DNA of 28,093 bases from an uncultured Rhodocyclaceae bacterium (GCA_937892345.1 CALAGF010000234.1:1-28093); one strand, 5' to 3'; positions 1 to 11,978 are shown, numbered from the stretch's first letter. A program made the numbers and translations. The notes: a model not told the origin generated them from the sequence alone.

Positions 1-344
1 CGGTTTGGTGATGTAATCGACAGCACCCGTTTCCAGTCCGCGTTTTTCGTCTTCTGTGCTGGTCATTGCGGTGACGAAAATGATGGGAATCCTGCGCCGG
101 TCCGGGTTGGCCTTGACCCGGCGGCAGATTTCCAGCCCGCTTAATCCGGGCATCATGATATCGAGCAGAATCAGGTCAGGCGGTTCATCGGAATAGATGA
201 TTTTCAGGGCTTTTTCACCGGAAGTTGCTACGCGGATACGATAACTGTCAGCAAGAACATCGCTCAGGACGTCGATATTATCCGGGGTGTCGTCTACGAC
301 CAGAATGCTTTGCTTGGGCAGTAATTTGTTCGGCGTCGTATCGC

Positions 345-348
<4 letters not shown>
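1..348 (-). CDS. Response regulator, receiver domain (partial, cut by window edge)
   Basis: The 116 visible codons encode almost a whole CheY-like receiver domain. The acidic pair follows ILVVDD, the phospho-acceptor Asp lies in LILLDIMMPG, the conserved Thr in FVTA, and the conserved Lys in YITKP at the window edge. The protein continues beyond base 1, so the output domain is unknown. Receivers with this wording (TPDNIDVLSDVL near the start) often carry an HD-GYP or GGDEF output domain, but that is inference. The ATG at 348 overlaps the TGA of the upstream hybrid kinase by 4 bp (ATGA). Translation is therefore probably coupled, and this protein is the natural phosphoacceptor of that kinase. 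Confidence 0.93.
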
Positions 349-4262
<3,914 letters not shown>

Positions 4263-4334
4263 CCCGTACCCTTCCCCTTGCAGCGTATTGCTTACGCCTG
4301 TTTTGGCCGGACGGTATGCCGCCGGCGTCGAACC

Positions 4335-4364
4335 AGAATAGCCGATGGCGACCCGGTGCAGCAA
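4335..4364 (-). promoter_or_regulatory. Candidate sigma-70 promoter before the hybrid kinase
   Basis: In the 107-bp gap between apbE and the kinase, the minus strand reads TTGCTG (4359-4364), an 18-bp spacer, then TATTCT (4335-4340). Both hexamers match consensus at four of six positions. A start site here would give a leader of about 65 nt before the ATG at 4262. This is pattern matching only. Confidence 0.33.
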
Positions 4365-4369
4365 GCGGT

Positions 4370-5410
4370 TCAGGGCAGTATGGTGATGCCTTCCGGTTTG
4401 CCGATGTACTCGAGTCGGCGGTGCAGGGCTTCGGTGACGAAAATCCGGTTGTCACGGTCAACCCGTAAAACCAGCGGACTTTCCATTTTTTTGGCCATCT
4501 CGCGCCAATTGGCGGGTCCGGAGATAAAGATGGGTTTGGAAGCCGCATCGGAACGCATTCCTGCCTGCGGCCCACCGGGCACCAGCACGGTGACGGCAGC
4601 AGTGTGTTCCACCGGATAGGCGGTGCGCGGATCAATCAAATGGCTGTAACGCTTGCCGTCGACCTCGAAATAACGCTGGTAATCGCCGGAAGTGCCGATG
4701 GCTTCACCATCTTTCAAACCGACCGTGGCCAGCGCGCCCGCTTGGCGCGGGTGCTGGATGCCGACCCGCCAGCTGCGTCCTTCCTTGCTGCCCAGCGCCA
4801 TCACGTTGCCGCCGATGTTGATCAGCGCATTGTGGATACCTTGTTCGCGCAGGATGGCCGCGGCACGGTCGAGGGCAACGCCTTTGAGGTAACCGCCGAA
4901 GTCGAGCGCAACTTGCCGGTTGCTGCTGGTCACCGTGCTGTCATCAAGTTTCAGGTTGGCGATCGAGGGCGATTGTTTGAGCCATGCCGCGATGTCGGCC
5001 TTGTCCGGCAGGCGGGCGGCGAATTCGTCGGCATGAAAACCCCACAATTTGATCAGTTGACCGATAGCGGGATCGAAGAGGTAATCGCCCTGAGCGGACA
5101 GTCGCTGCGCTTCACGGATGAATGCCGCCAGTTCCGGGCTGACCTTGTGCGCTCGACCGGCGGCAATCGCCAGATTCAGTTCGGTCAGTTCCGAAGGTTC
5201 CCAGGCGTGGTAGGCACGGTGCATGCGGTCGAATTCCCGCAGTACGGCGGCAATCGCCTTGCGCCCTTGTTCGGGATCGGCATCGACGACAATGACTTCG
5301 ACGCGCGTCCCGAAGACATAGGCTTGCTGCTCCTGCAAGGGGGTGCGATTGCAGGCCGCGAGGGCGACGGTCAACAGCCCGATCAGGGCAATTTTCAGGA
5401 CAGTCCGCAT
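4370..5410 (-). CDS. apbE: FAD:protein FMN transferase (ApbE family lipoprotein)
   Basis: ApbE proteins use FAD and Mg2+ to attach FMN covalently to Thr or Ser of periplasmic or membrane flavoproteins such as NqrB/C, RnfG or NosR. The 346-residue product has a lipoprotein signal ending in LAAC (Cys 20), so it is probably anchored outside the cytoplasm. Family motifs are in order: FDPAIGQLIKLWGF (~112-125), DFGGYLKGVALD (~170-181), INIGGNVMALG (~198-207) and RYSHLIDPRTAYPV (~254-267). The late motif, usually DALST, reads SDAASKP, so Asp 288 is kept and Lys 292 stands where Thr is common. The ATG overlaps the end of gshB by 16 bp, so it is likely cotranscribed with gshAB. Its flavoprotein target is not in view. 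Confidence 0.92.
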   Translation of the reverse strand: MRTVLKIALIGLLTVALAACNRTPLQEQQAYVFGTRVEVIVVDADPEQGRKAIAAVLREFDRMHRAYHAWEPSELTELNLAIAAGRAHKVSPELAAFIREAQRLSAQGDYLFDPAIGQLIKLWGFHADEFAARLPDKADIAAWLKQSPSIANLKLDDSTVTSSNRQVALDFGGYLKGVALDRAAAILREQGIHNALINIGGNVMALGSKEGRSWRVGIQHPRQAGALATVGLKDGEAIGTSGDYQRYFEVDGKRYSHLIDPRTAYPVEHTAAVTVLVPGGPQAGMRSDAASKPIFISGPANWREMAKKMESPLVLRVDRDNRIFVTEALHRRLEYIGKPEGITILP

Positions 5411-6414
5411 GCGTGTTCGATGGCGGTAATGAAGGCCCCGGCAGCATCGAAGCCGGTTTGCTGGCGAATTTCAACCATGCAGGTCGGGCTGGTGACGTTG
5501 ATTTCCGTCAGGCTGTCGCCGATGACATCCAGTCCGACCAGCATCAGGCCGCGTTTGAACAGGATGGGGCCGAGTGCTTCGGCAATTTCTCGGTCGCGTG
5601 CGGACAGTTCATGGGCGACGCCGGTCCCGCCGGCGGCGAGATTGCCTCGTGTTTCGCCAGCCTTGGGAATGCGGGCCAGACAAAAAGGCACCGCTTTGCC
5701 GCCAATCAACAGGATGCGTTTGTCGCCCTGGCTGATTTCCGGCAGGTAGCGTTGCGCCATGATGGTTCGTCGGCCTTCTTGGGTGAGGGTTTCGATAATC
5801 ACGTTGCGGTTGGGGTCGTTGCGGTGCACACGAAAAATCTGGCTGCCGCCCATGCCGTCCAGTGGCTTGAGGATGACGTCGCGCTGTTCGTCAATGAAAT
5901 GGTGCAACTGGTGCATGTTGCGGCTGATTACGGTCGACGGGGCAAACTGGGCAAATTCCGTGATTGCGATCTTTTCCGAATGCTCGCGCAAGGCACGGGG
6001 TCGGTTGAATATCCGTACGCCTTCGGCCTCGGCGCGTTCCAGTAGCCAGGTGGCGGTGAGAAATTCAAAATCGAAAGGCGGGTCCTTGCGCATCACGACC
6101 GCATCGAAGCTGCGCAGTGTCTGCCATTCGCGGCCGGTTTCACGGTGCCAGTCGTGGTCGTCCGGACGCAGTCGCAGGTGTACGGCCTCGCCGAACACGC
6201 CGCCGGGGTGACCGGATTCAGGCTTGCGCCAGCCCAGTGTCCGGGCATCGATGGCGAAGACCTCGTGGCCGTGGTGTTCGGCGGCCCGCATCATCGCAAT
6301 CGATGAGTCTTTCCACGCCTTGAGGCTGTCCAGCGGATCGAGGATGAAGGCCAGTCGCAGTATTTGCGCACGTCCTCCCAACAAATGCTTCTCAAAGTGC
6401 AGTTGCTGGGCCAT
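5395..6414 (-). CDS. gshB: Glutathione synthetase
   Basis: This cytoplasmic ATP-grasp enzyme joins gamma-glutamylcysteine and glycine to make glutathione. The 339-residue product shows the family sequence: N-terminal LAFILDPLDSLKAWKDSS, central VILKPLDGMGGSQIFR for ATP binding, QRYLPEISQGDKRILL, and C-terminal VGLDVIGDSLTEINVTSPT. It lies 8 bp after gshA. The ATG at 6414 has an AAGG a few bases upstream and is the best ordinary start, but it adds about 18 residues before the point where GshB proteins usually begin. A GGGAGG (6374-6379) sits upstream of an in-frame ATA (6363) and CTG (6360), so a shorter form from a rare start codon is possible. Function is certain; the start is less so. Confidence 0.95.
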   Translation of the reverse strand: MAQQLHFEKHLLGGRAQILRLAFILDPLDSLKAWKDSSIAMMRAAEHHGHEVFAIDARTLGWRKPESGHPGGVFGEAVHLRLRPDDHDWHRETGREWQTLRSFDAVVMRKDPPFDFEFLTATWLLERAEAEGVRIFNRPRALREHSEKIAITEFAQFAPSTVISRNMHQLHHFIDEQRDVILKPLDGMGGSQIFRVHRNDPNRNVIIETLTQEGRRTIMAQRYLPEISQGDKRILLIGGKAVPFCLARIPKAGETRGNLAAGGTGVAHELSARDREIAEALGPILFKRGLMLVGLDVIGDSLTEINVTSPTCMVEIRQQTGFDAAGAFITAIEHACGLS

Positions 6415-6422
6415 GAGTGGCC

Positions 6423-7709
6423 TTATTCCGCTTCGGGTGCCGTGCGGTCCAGCTCGACTGCGGCAGCCAGACAAGCCAGCCGTCCGACCACGCCATACGC
6501 GTAGAAGCGGTTCGGCGGAGCATCCGGATTGCCGCAGCGGAAGTCGGGCAGATTGCAGCCGGTTTCGAAGGCCAGAGGCTCGAAATGCATGCCGGGAGCG
6601 TTCAGGTTTTCGTCCTTGCCGCGCCCGGTATGCACGCGATAGAAGCCGCCGACCACGTAGCGGTCGATCATGTAGATCACTGGCTCGGCCACCGCGTCGT
6701 TCAGGGTTTCGAAGGAATGCACGCCTTCCTGAATCAGGACCTCGGAGACTTCCAGGCCTTCCTTGACCACGCTCATCTTGTTGCGCTGCTTGCGGTTGAG
6801 TGCAATGACTTCGTCCACGTTGCGCACGGTCATTACGCCCATGCCGTAGGTGCCGGCGTCAGCCTTGACGACCACGTAGGGTGATTCGCTGATGCCGTAT
6901 TCCTTGTATTTCTCACGCACGATGTCGAGTACGGCCTCGACGTTGGCGGCCAGACATTCTTCACCTTGCCGCTCATGAAAATTGATGCTGCGACAGACCG
7001 AAAAGGCCGGATTGATGCGCCAAGGATCGATGCCGATTTCCTTGGCGAAATCATTGGCGACTTGATCGTAGGCGGCAAAATGATTGGACTTGCGACGTAC
7101 CGCCCAGCCGGCATGCAGCGGCGGCAGGACGAATTGCTCGTGCAGGCCTTGCAGGATCGGCGGGATACCCGCCGACAGATCATTGTTGAGCAGGATGGCG
7201 CAAGGTTCGAAGTTGGCCACGCCCAGCCGGTTGCCTTTGCGGACCAGGGGTTCGAGCAGCAATTCCTGACCATTCGGCAAGGCAATCGGGGTCGGCTGCT
7301 CGATGTCCGGCAGCATGCTGCCAATCCGGACGTTCAGACCCGTCTGACGGAGGATAGCGGCGATCTGGGCAACGTTCTGCAGGTAGAACTGGTTGCGTGT
7401 GTGATTTTCCGGAATCAGCAACAGGCTGCGCGCTTCCGGGCAGAATTTCTCGATGGCGCTCATCGCCGCCTGCACGCAGAGCGGCAGAAAGGCGGGGTTC
7501 AGGTTGTTGAAGCCGCCGGGATACAGATTGGTATCGACCGGCGCCAGCTTGAAGCCGGAATTGCGCAAATCGCACGAGGAGTAGAAGGGGGGCGAGTACT
7601 CCAGCCACTGGGCACGCAGCCAGTGTTCAATCTGCGTGCTGCTTTCCAGGAAGCGACGCTCCAGTTCAAGGAGGGGGCCACTGAGGGCGGTCTTCAGATG
7701 AGGAACCAT
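6423..7709 (-). CDS. gshA: Glutamate-cysteine ligase, Acidithiobacillus-type family
   Basis: The enzyme catalyses the first step of glutathione synthesis, ATP-dependent coupling of glutamate and cysteine. At 428 residues it does not resemble E. coli GshA. It fits the proteobacterial GshA family first defined from Acidithiobacillus ferrooxidans (TIGR02049), by the stretches PVDTNLYPGGFNNLNP (~57-72), LLLIPENHTRNQFYLQN (~95-111), VVKADAGTYGMGVMTV and DRYVVGGFYRVHTGRG. The start at 7709 has GGGAAAG about 6 bases upstream. Its stop lies 8 bp from gshB, so the two pathway enzymes are made together. The family assignment is from recall of these motifs. Confidence 0.9.
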   Translation of the reverse strand: MVPHLKTALSGPLLELERRFLESSTQIEHWLRAQWLEYSPPFYSSCDLRNSGFKLAPVDTNLYPGGFNNLNPAFLPLCVQAAMSAIEKFCPEARSLLLIPENHTRNQFYLQNVAQIAAILRQTGLNVRIGSMLPDIEQPTPIALPNGQELLLEPLVRKGNRLGVANFEPCAILLNNDLSAGIPPILQGLHEQFVLPPLHAGWAVRRKSNHFAAYDQVANDFAKEIGIDPWRINPAFSVCRSINFHERQGEECLAANVEAVLDIVREKYKEYGISESPYVVVKADAGTYGMGVMTVRNVDEVIALNRKQRNKMSVVKEGLEVSEVLIQEGVHSFETLNDAVAEPVIYMIDRYVVGGFYRVHTGRGKDENLNAPGMHFEPLAFETGCNLPDFRCGNPDAPPNRFYAYGVVGRLACLAAAVELDRTAPEAE

Positions 7710-7762
7710 GCGAATCTTTCCCGGGCTCGGCCGAGGGCAATTGAGGCGTCTAGAAAGCGCGC

Positions 7763-7791
7763 ATCTTACACCAGCCGGGCTATAGCTTCAG
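7763..7791 (-). promoter_or_regulatory. Candidate promoter for the gshAB operon
   Basis: In the 96-bp gap before gshA the minus strand carries CTGAAG (7786-7791), a 17-bp spacer and TAAGAT (7763-7768) preceded by TG, an extended -10 form. The -35 match is poor (3/6). No clear terminator follows the upstream response regulator, so readthrough into gshA is also possible. Confidence 0.33.
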
Positions 7792-7805
7792 GGCGCTTGG
7801 GGGGG

Positions 7806-8933
7806 TTAGCGGCTACCGGCCAGCGTTTGTTCCAGACGGGCTACGACATCGGAAAATTCGGTGTCCAGCGAAGCGGCTTCATCGAAATAGTGACGGGTGT
7901 CATCCATGGCACATCTGACCAGATCATCAACGTACTCTCGCTGACTGTCATTCAGCCCGAGGGTGCCCAGCGTGTGTGTTAGATGCTCTAGCGCCTCCAG
8001 CATGTGAACCTGACCGATGGATCGGTTGCGCTGGGTATTATCGGCAAGCCGCGCCAAGGTTGACTTCAGCTCGCCCAAGGCGCCTTCGATACCAACGGTC
8101 TGTTGCTGATGTGCGTTGACCGCATCCAGCGCCCCAATGCGCATGTCAGTGCTTTCTGCCAGCACGGCCAGATGGTCGCGCATGCGGCCCACCTTGTCGG
8201 GATCCTGTGTGGGCAGATTTTCGACCAGCAAGGAGACTTTTTCGTAATTGATGATGGCCCGCGGCCCCATTTCGAAGATGCGCCCCATTTCGCGCATTGT
8301 TTCGAGCACTGAATTCTGCAGGGGCGACATCTGGCCATCGCTGGTCAGGTTGATCTGGCCACGCTTGCCGCGTATTTGCACCGCACCACGCAGGCCCCAG
8401 GTATGCATTGCATCGAGCAGGAGCTGGGCGATGCCGTGATATGTCTTGCTGACGGTGGTTTGGCGCAGAAAATCGATCACCACGCCAAGGTCGCCCATGG
8501 AGATCATTGCGGTAAAGGCGATTTGCTGGGCGTTAGACGACTGCTGGGCGAGATCATCCAGACGCTGGCGGTGTTCGATGATGCCGGAAAGTTTGTGTTT
8601 GAGCTCGTCGACCGCAATTGGCTTGGTGACGAAATCATCGCCACCGGCTTCGTAGGCGGCAACCCGCTCTGGCGCAGTATCGTGGGCGGAAACGAAAATC
8701 ACCGGTGTCGAGCTGCCGGCATCGCGCAATTTCAGCTGGCGGCAGGTTTCGTAGCCATTGAGCCCCGGCATCTCGATATCCATCAGAACGGCATCGTACT
8801 GTTCGGTAGCGGCGAGAAATGATGCGCCATCCGGATAGGCAACAAGCTCGTAGTCGCCTTCGAGAAGGCGGACAAGGATCATCCGTTGCACAGCCGTATC
8901 TTCAACAACGGCCACTTTAGCGCGCTGGTTCAT
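7806..8933 (-). CDS. Response regulator with unrecognised C-terminal output region
   Basis: The 375-residue protein begins with a receiver domain: VVEDTAVQR with the acidic pair at 11-12, phospho-acceptor Asp 52 in VLMDIEMPGLNGYE, and Lys 104 in FVTKP. A linker helix (~112-135) follows. Residues ~135-290 form a domain I cannot assign (it includes GLRGAVQIRGKRGQ and GRIFEMGPRAIINYEKVSLL), then a helical tail. There is no visible DNA-binding, GGDEF, EAL, HD-GYP or methylesterase signature. The output may be protein-protein contact or a GAF-like sensor fold; that is inference. The ATG at 8933 was chosen over an upstream frame start at 9116 because the receiver fold begins right after it. It lacks a good Shine-Dalgarno sequence. 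It is divergent from ybiT. Confidence 0.88.
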   Translation of the reverse strand: MNQRAKVAVVEDTAVQRMILVRLLEGDYELVAYPDGASFLAATEQYDAVLMDIEMPGLNGYETCRQLKLRDAGSSTPVIFVSAHDTAPERVAAYEAGGDDFVTKPIAVDELKHKLSGIIEHRQRLDDLAQQSSNAQQIAFTAMISMGDLGVVIDFLRQTTVSKTYHGIAQLLLDAMHTWGLRGAVQIRGKRGQINLTSDGQMSPLQNSVLETMREMGRIFEMGPRAIINYEKVSLLVENLPTQDPDKVGRMRDHLAVLAESTDMRIGALDAVNAHQQQTVGIEGALGELKSTLARLADNTQRNRSIGQVHMLEALEHLTHTLGTLGLNDSQREYVDDLVRCAMDDTRHYFDEAASLDTEFSDVVARLEQTLAGSR

Positions 8934-8964
8934 GGCGAAGGTTTTTTTAAATAATTCCGCAATT

Positions 8965-8990
8965 CTGCCAAAAAATGCGCAAATTGGCAG
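8965..8990. repeat. Perfect 7-bp inverted repeat in the response regulator/ybiT intergenic region
   Basis: CTGCCAA (8965-8971) and TTGGCAG (8984-8990) are perfect reverse complements separated by 12 AT-rich bases, with a centre-to-centre distance of 19 bp. It sits 31 bp upstream of the response regulator start, in the 153-bp divergent gap. No T-run follows, so it looks more like an operator or leader hairpin than a terminator. Confidence 0.5.
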
Positions 8991-9086
8991 TACTAAATGC
9001 CGGGTCTCGCGGCGAAGCCTGTCGCTGAGAGCAACAAAGCCAGTAAAATTAAGCCCTTGTTGTTTTTTATTTGAATCGGAATCGCT

Positions 9087-10709
9087 GTGCTCGTCGCTGC
9101 CAACATCACCATGCAATTCGGGGCCAAGCCCCTGTTTGAAAACGTTAACGTCAAATTTGGCGAAGGCTATCGTTATGGCCTGATCGGTGCCAACGGCGCA
9201 GGCAAATCGACCTTCATGAAGATTTTGTGCGGTGCACTGGAGTCATCCGCCGGAAATGTCTCCAAGGACCTCCATGAGCGTATGGCGTATCTGAAGCAGG
9301 ACCAGTTTGCCTACGAAGACATGCGCGTACTCGACGTGGTGATGATGGGCCATGAAGAGCTTTGGGGCGCCATTCAGGAGCGCGATGCGATTTATGCCAA
9401 CCCGGAAGCGACCGAGGACGATTACATGCGTGCCGCCGAGCTGGAAGGCAAGGTCGGTGAATACGACGGCTATACCGCCGAATCCCGCGCCGGCGAACTG
9501 CTGCTCGGCGTTGGCATCCCGACCGAACAGCATAATGGCCCGATGAGCCAGGTCGCCCCGGGCTGGAAGCTGCGCGTGCTGCTCTGCCAGGCGCTGTTCG
9601 CCAATCCGGACATCCTGCTGCTCGACGAACCGACCAACAACCTCGACATCAACACCATCCGCTGGCTGGAAGACGTGCTCAACAACCGTGATTCGACGAT
9701 GATCATCATCTCGCACGACCGTCACTTCCTGAACCAGGTCTGCACCCACATGGCCGACCTCGATTACGGCAAGATCACGACCTACGCTGGCAACTACGAC
9801 GACTTCATGGAAGCCGCCCAGGCCGCCCGCGAGCGCCAGCAGAACGCCAACGCCAAGGCCAAGGAACGCATCGCCGAACTGCAGACCTTCGTCCGCCGCT
9901 TCTCGGCCAACGCCTCCAAGGCCAAGCAGGCGACCAGCCGCATGAAGCTGATCGACAAACTGAAGCCGGAAGACGTCAAGCCGTCGTCGCGCCAGTACCC
10001 GTGGATCCGCTTCGACTACGACGAGAAGCAGAAGCTGCACCGTCAGGCCGTCGAAATCGAGAACCTGTCCTTCTCCTACGAAGGCGGCGAGCGCAAGATT
10101 TTCAACAACCTGACGCTGACCATCAACGCCGGCGAGCGCATTGCCGTGATCGGGGAAAACGGTGTCGGTAAAACCACCTTCCTGAAGCTGTTGATGGGTG
10201 AACTGCAGCCGCAGTTCGGTACCCTGAAGTGGGCGGAGAAGGCCAACCCCGGTTACTACGCGCAGGACCACAGCGCCGAATTCGCCGGCGAGCAGAGCCT
10301 GACCGAATGGATCGCCGGCTACGCCCGCGCCACCATCGAGGACGGTGGCGATCTGGAAACCTTGATCCGCGGCACCCTGGGTCGCCTGCTGTTCTCCGGC
10401 GACGAGGTCAAAAAGCCGGTCAATGTGATTTCGGGGGGGGAACAGGGCCGCATGCTGTTCGGCAAGTTGATGCTGTCCAAGCACAACGTCCTGGTCATGG
10501 ACGAACCGACCAACCACCTCGACATGGAATCGATCGAGGCGCTCAACAGCGGTCTTGAGAAGTTTCCCGGTACGCTGGTCTTTGTCTCGCATGACCGCGA
10601 GTTCGTCTCCTCACTGTCGACCCGGGTGTTCGAAGTCAAGAACGATGGCCGCATCATCGATTATCTCGGCGGCTACGAGGATTATCTGGCGTCCCAGGGC
10701 GTCGCGTAA
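9087..10709 (+). CDS. ybiT: ABC-F ATPase, YbiT type
   Basis: ABC-F proteins have two ATPase domains without membrane segments and act on ribosomes, often at the tRNA exit site. The 540-residue product starts with GTG; the N-terminus LVAANITMQFGAKPLFENV matches E. coli YbiT, which supports that start. Domain 1: Walker A GANGAGKST, the YbiT-type signature VAPGWKLRVLL in place of LSGGQ, and Walker B ILLLDEPTNNLD. The ABC-F linker is ~245-310. Domain 2: Walker A GENGVGKTT, signature ISGGEQGRMLFGKL and Walker B VLVMDEPTNHLD. Codon use is strongly biased to C/G-ending codons, suggesting high expression. A run of eight G (10433-10440) falls in the second signature. The gene stands alone and ends at a strong terminator. 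Confidence 0.96.
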   Translation: MLVAANITMQFGAKPLFENVNVKFGEGYRYGLIGANGAGKSTFMKILCGALESSAGNVSKDLHERMAYLKQDQFAYEDMRVLDVVMMGHEELWGAIQERDAIYANPEATEDDYMRAAELEGKVGEYDGYTAESRAGELLLGVGIPTEQHNGPMSQVAPGWKLRVLLCQALFANPDILLLDEPTNNLDINTIRWLEDVLNNRDSTMIIISHDRHFLNQVCTHMADLDYGKITTYAGNYDDFMEAAQAARERQQNANAKAKERIAELQTFVRRFSANASKAKQATSRMKLIDKLKPEDVKPSSRQYPWIRFDYDEKQKLHRQAVEIENLSFSYEGGERKIFNNLTLTINAGERIAVIGENGVGKTTFLKLLMGELQPQFGTLKWAEKANPGYYAQDHSAEFAGEQSLTEWIAGYARATIEDGGDLETLIRGTLGRLLFSGDEVKKPVNVISGGEQGRMLFGKLMLSKHNVLVMDEPTNHLDMESIEALNSGLEKFPGTLVFVSHDREFVSSLSTRVFEVKNDGRIIDYLGGYEDYLASQGVA

Positions 10710-10719
10710 GTTTTCATTT

Positions 10720-10776
10720 CCCCGGTTTTCCGGGGTTGGCCGTAAAAGCCGCTGCGCATTTTTCGCCGCGGCTTTT
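10720..10776 (+). terminator. Double-hairpin, bidirectional terminator
   Basis: After the ybiT stop come two hairpins. CCCCGG-TTTT-CCGGGG (10720-10735) is perfect with a 4-base loop. AAAAGCCGC (10744-10752) pairs perfectly with GCGGCTTTT (10768-10776) and runs into T residues to 10778. On the minus strand the second stem ends in a T-run too, so it can also stop the DUF1857 transcript, whose stop codon begins in this T tract. Confidence 0.85.
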
Positions 10777-11247
10777 TTATTGGGGCAGGCCTTCTGCCGC
10801 CAGCGTTCGGATGATGCGCACGCAATCGAGATCCGATTGCTGGTAAGCCGATTTGATGTATTCGACGTAGGCCTGGTCTTCGGCGCTGGCCGTGGCTGCG
10901 AAGCTGGTGACGTAGGCGAAGCGCAGAAAAAGATAGCCGGGTTCCGGCTCTTCAATGGTGATTGTGAGGCGTCCGCCGGCGTGGGTTTCTCCGGCTTCGA
11001 TTTCAAAGCAGACCCATTTGCCGGCTTGCATGGTGACGCGGTCGCGGATGCGAGCGGCACCAAAATCGAGTTCCCGCAGCAGGTAATCGCTGCCTTGCTC
11101 AAGCAGGGTGCAGGCTTCCAGACCGGGGAGAAAGGGCAGGGGATTTTCGACCCGGTGCTGCAGGCCGGCCCAGAGTTGGTCCCGGCTGAGTGGCATGAGC
11201 AGCGGATTGCCGGGGTCGTTGATGGCGATCAGGTGTTCGAAGTTCAT
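10777..11247 (-). CDS. DUF1857 / SRPBCC-fold protein
   Basis: The 156-residue protein fits the DUF1857 family (AtaL-like, START/SRPBCC fold), recognised from the opening FEHLIAINDPGNPLLMPLSRDQLWAGL and the spacing of later segments (CTLLEQG, LRELDFGAARIRDRV, LTITIEEPEPGYLFLRF). Members are small cytoplasmic proteins with a hydrophobic cavity; no reaction is established that I can name. It has no signal peptide or membrane helix. The start at 11247 has no clear Shine-Dalgarno sequence and lies only 23 bp from the divergent start of rsuA. The stop is embedded in the terminator shared with ybiT. Confidence 0.85.
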   Translation of the reverse strand: MNFEHLIAINDPGNPLLMPLSRDQLWAGLQHRVENPLPFLPGLEACTLLEQGSDYLLRELDFGAARIRDRVTMQAGKWVCFEIEAGETHAGGRLTITIEEPEPGYLFLRFAYVTSFAATASAEDQAYVEYIKSAYQQSDLDCVRIIRTLAAEGLPQ

Positions 11248-11270
11248 GTGCGGATGGTAGCATCGGCGCC

Positions 11271-11978
11271 ATGCAACTCGAACGTATCCTGCAAAAACAC
11301 GGTTTCGGCACCCGCAAGGCGTGCCGCTCGATGATCCGCCACGAGCGTGTGGAAATTGGCGGTGTGGTGGTCGATGACCCGTTTGCCGAAATACCGACCG
11401 AGGGTCTGGTATTTACGGTCGACGGCGTAGATTGGCCGTTTTGTGAATTTGCTACGGTGATCATGCACAAGCCGGTGGGTTATGAGTGTTCGCGCAAGCC
11501 GCAGCATCATCCCTCGGTCCTTGATCTGCTGCCCTTGCCCTTGCGCGAACGCGGCCTGCAGCCAATCGGGCGCCTTGATGAAGACACCACCGGCCTGTTG
11601 CTGCTGACCGACGATGGTCAACTCAACCATCAGTTGTCGTCCGGCAAGCGCAAGGTGCCCAAGGTGTATGTGGCGACCACGCGGCATCCGGTGGATCAGG
11701 CGATGCTCGATGCGCTGCTGGGCGGCGTGTTGCTGGCTGATGAGCCTGAGCCGATTGCGGTAGCTGCAGCCGAGCGGGTGGCTGACTGCCTGTTGCGCTT
11801 GACCGTGACTGAAGGCAAATACCATCAGGTCAAACGCATGATTGCGGCGGCCGGCAACCGGGTTGATGCCCTGCATCGCGAGGCAGTGGCCGCTTTGAGC
11901 ATCGATACGGAGCTCAAACCCGGCGAATGGCGCTGGATGACAGCGGTCGACCGCGAAAAACTGGGTATTTCCGCATGA
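11271..11978 (+). CDS. rsuA: 16S rRNA pseudouridine synthase, RsuA family
   Basis: RsuA converts U516 of 16S rRNA to pseudouridine during small-subunit assembly. The 235-residue protein has an N-terminal S4 RNA-binding domain (LERILQKHGFGTRKACRSMI, ~3-22), a MHKPVGYECSRK segment, and the catalytic motif GRLDEDTTGLLLLTDDG containing the nucleophilic Asp. The C-terminal VTEGKYHQVKRMIAAAGN is the usual KYHQVRRM element. U516 specificity is inferred from overall form and not proven. The ATG at 11271 is fixed by the S4 domain, which begins immediately. The stop overlaps the oxyR start (ATGA), so the two genes are likely translated in tandem. Confidence 0.93.
   Translation: MQLERILQKHGFGTRKACRSMIRHERVEIGGVVVDDPFAEIPTEGLVFTVDGVDWPFCEFATVIMHKPVGYECSRKPQHHPSVLDLLPLPLRERGLQPIGRLDEDTTGLLLLTDDGQLNHQLSSGKRKVPKVYVATTRHPVDQAMLDALLGGVLLADEPEPIAVAAAERVADCLLRLTVTEGKYHQVKRMIAAAGNRVDALHREAVAALSIDTELKPGEWRWMTAVDREKLGISA

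Noticed and set aside
9243..10592. Long open frame antisense to ybiT (449 codons)
   Set aside because: It is a by-product of the strong C/G third-position bias in ybiT; the product is low-complexity V/G/L/Q-rich with no domain and no ribosome binding site.
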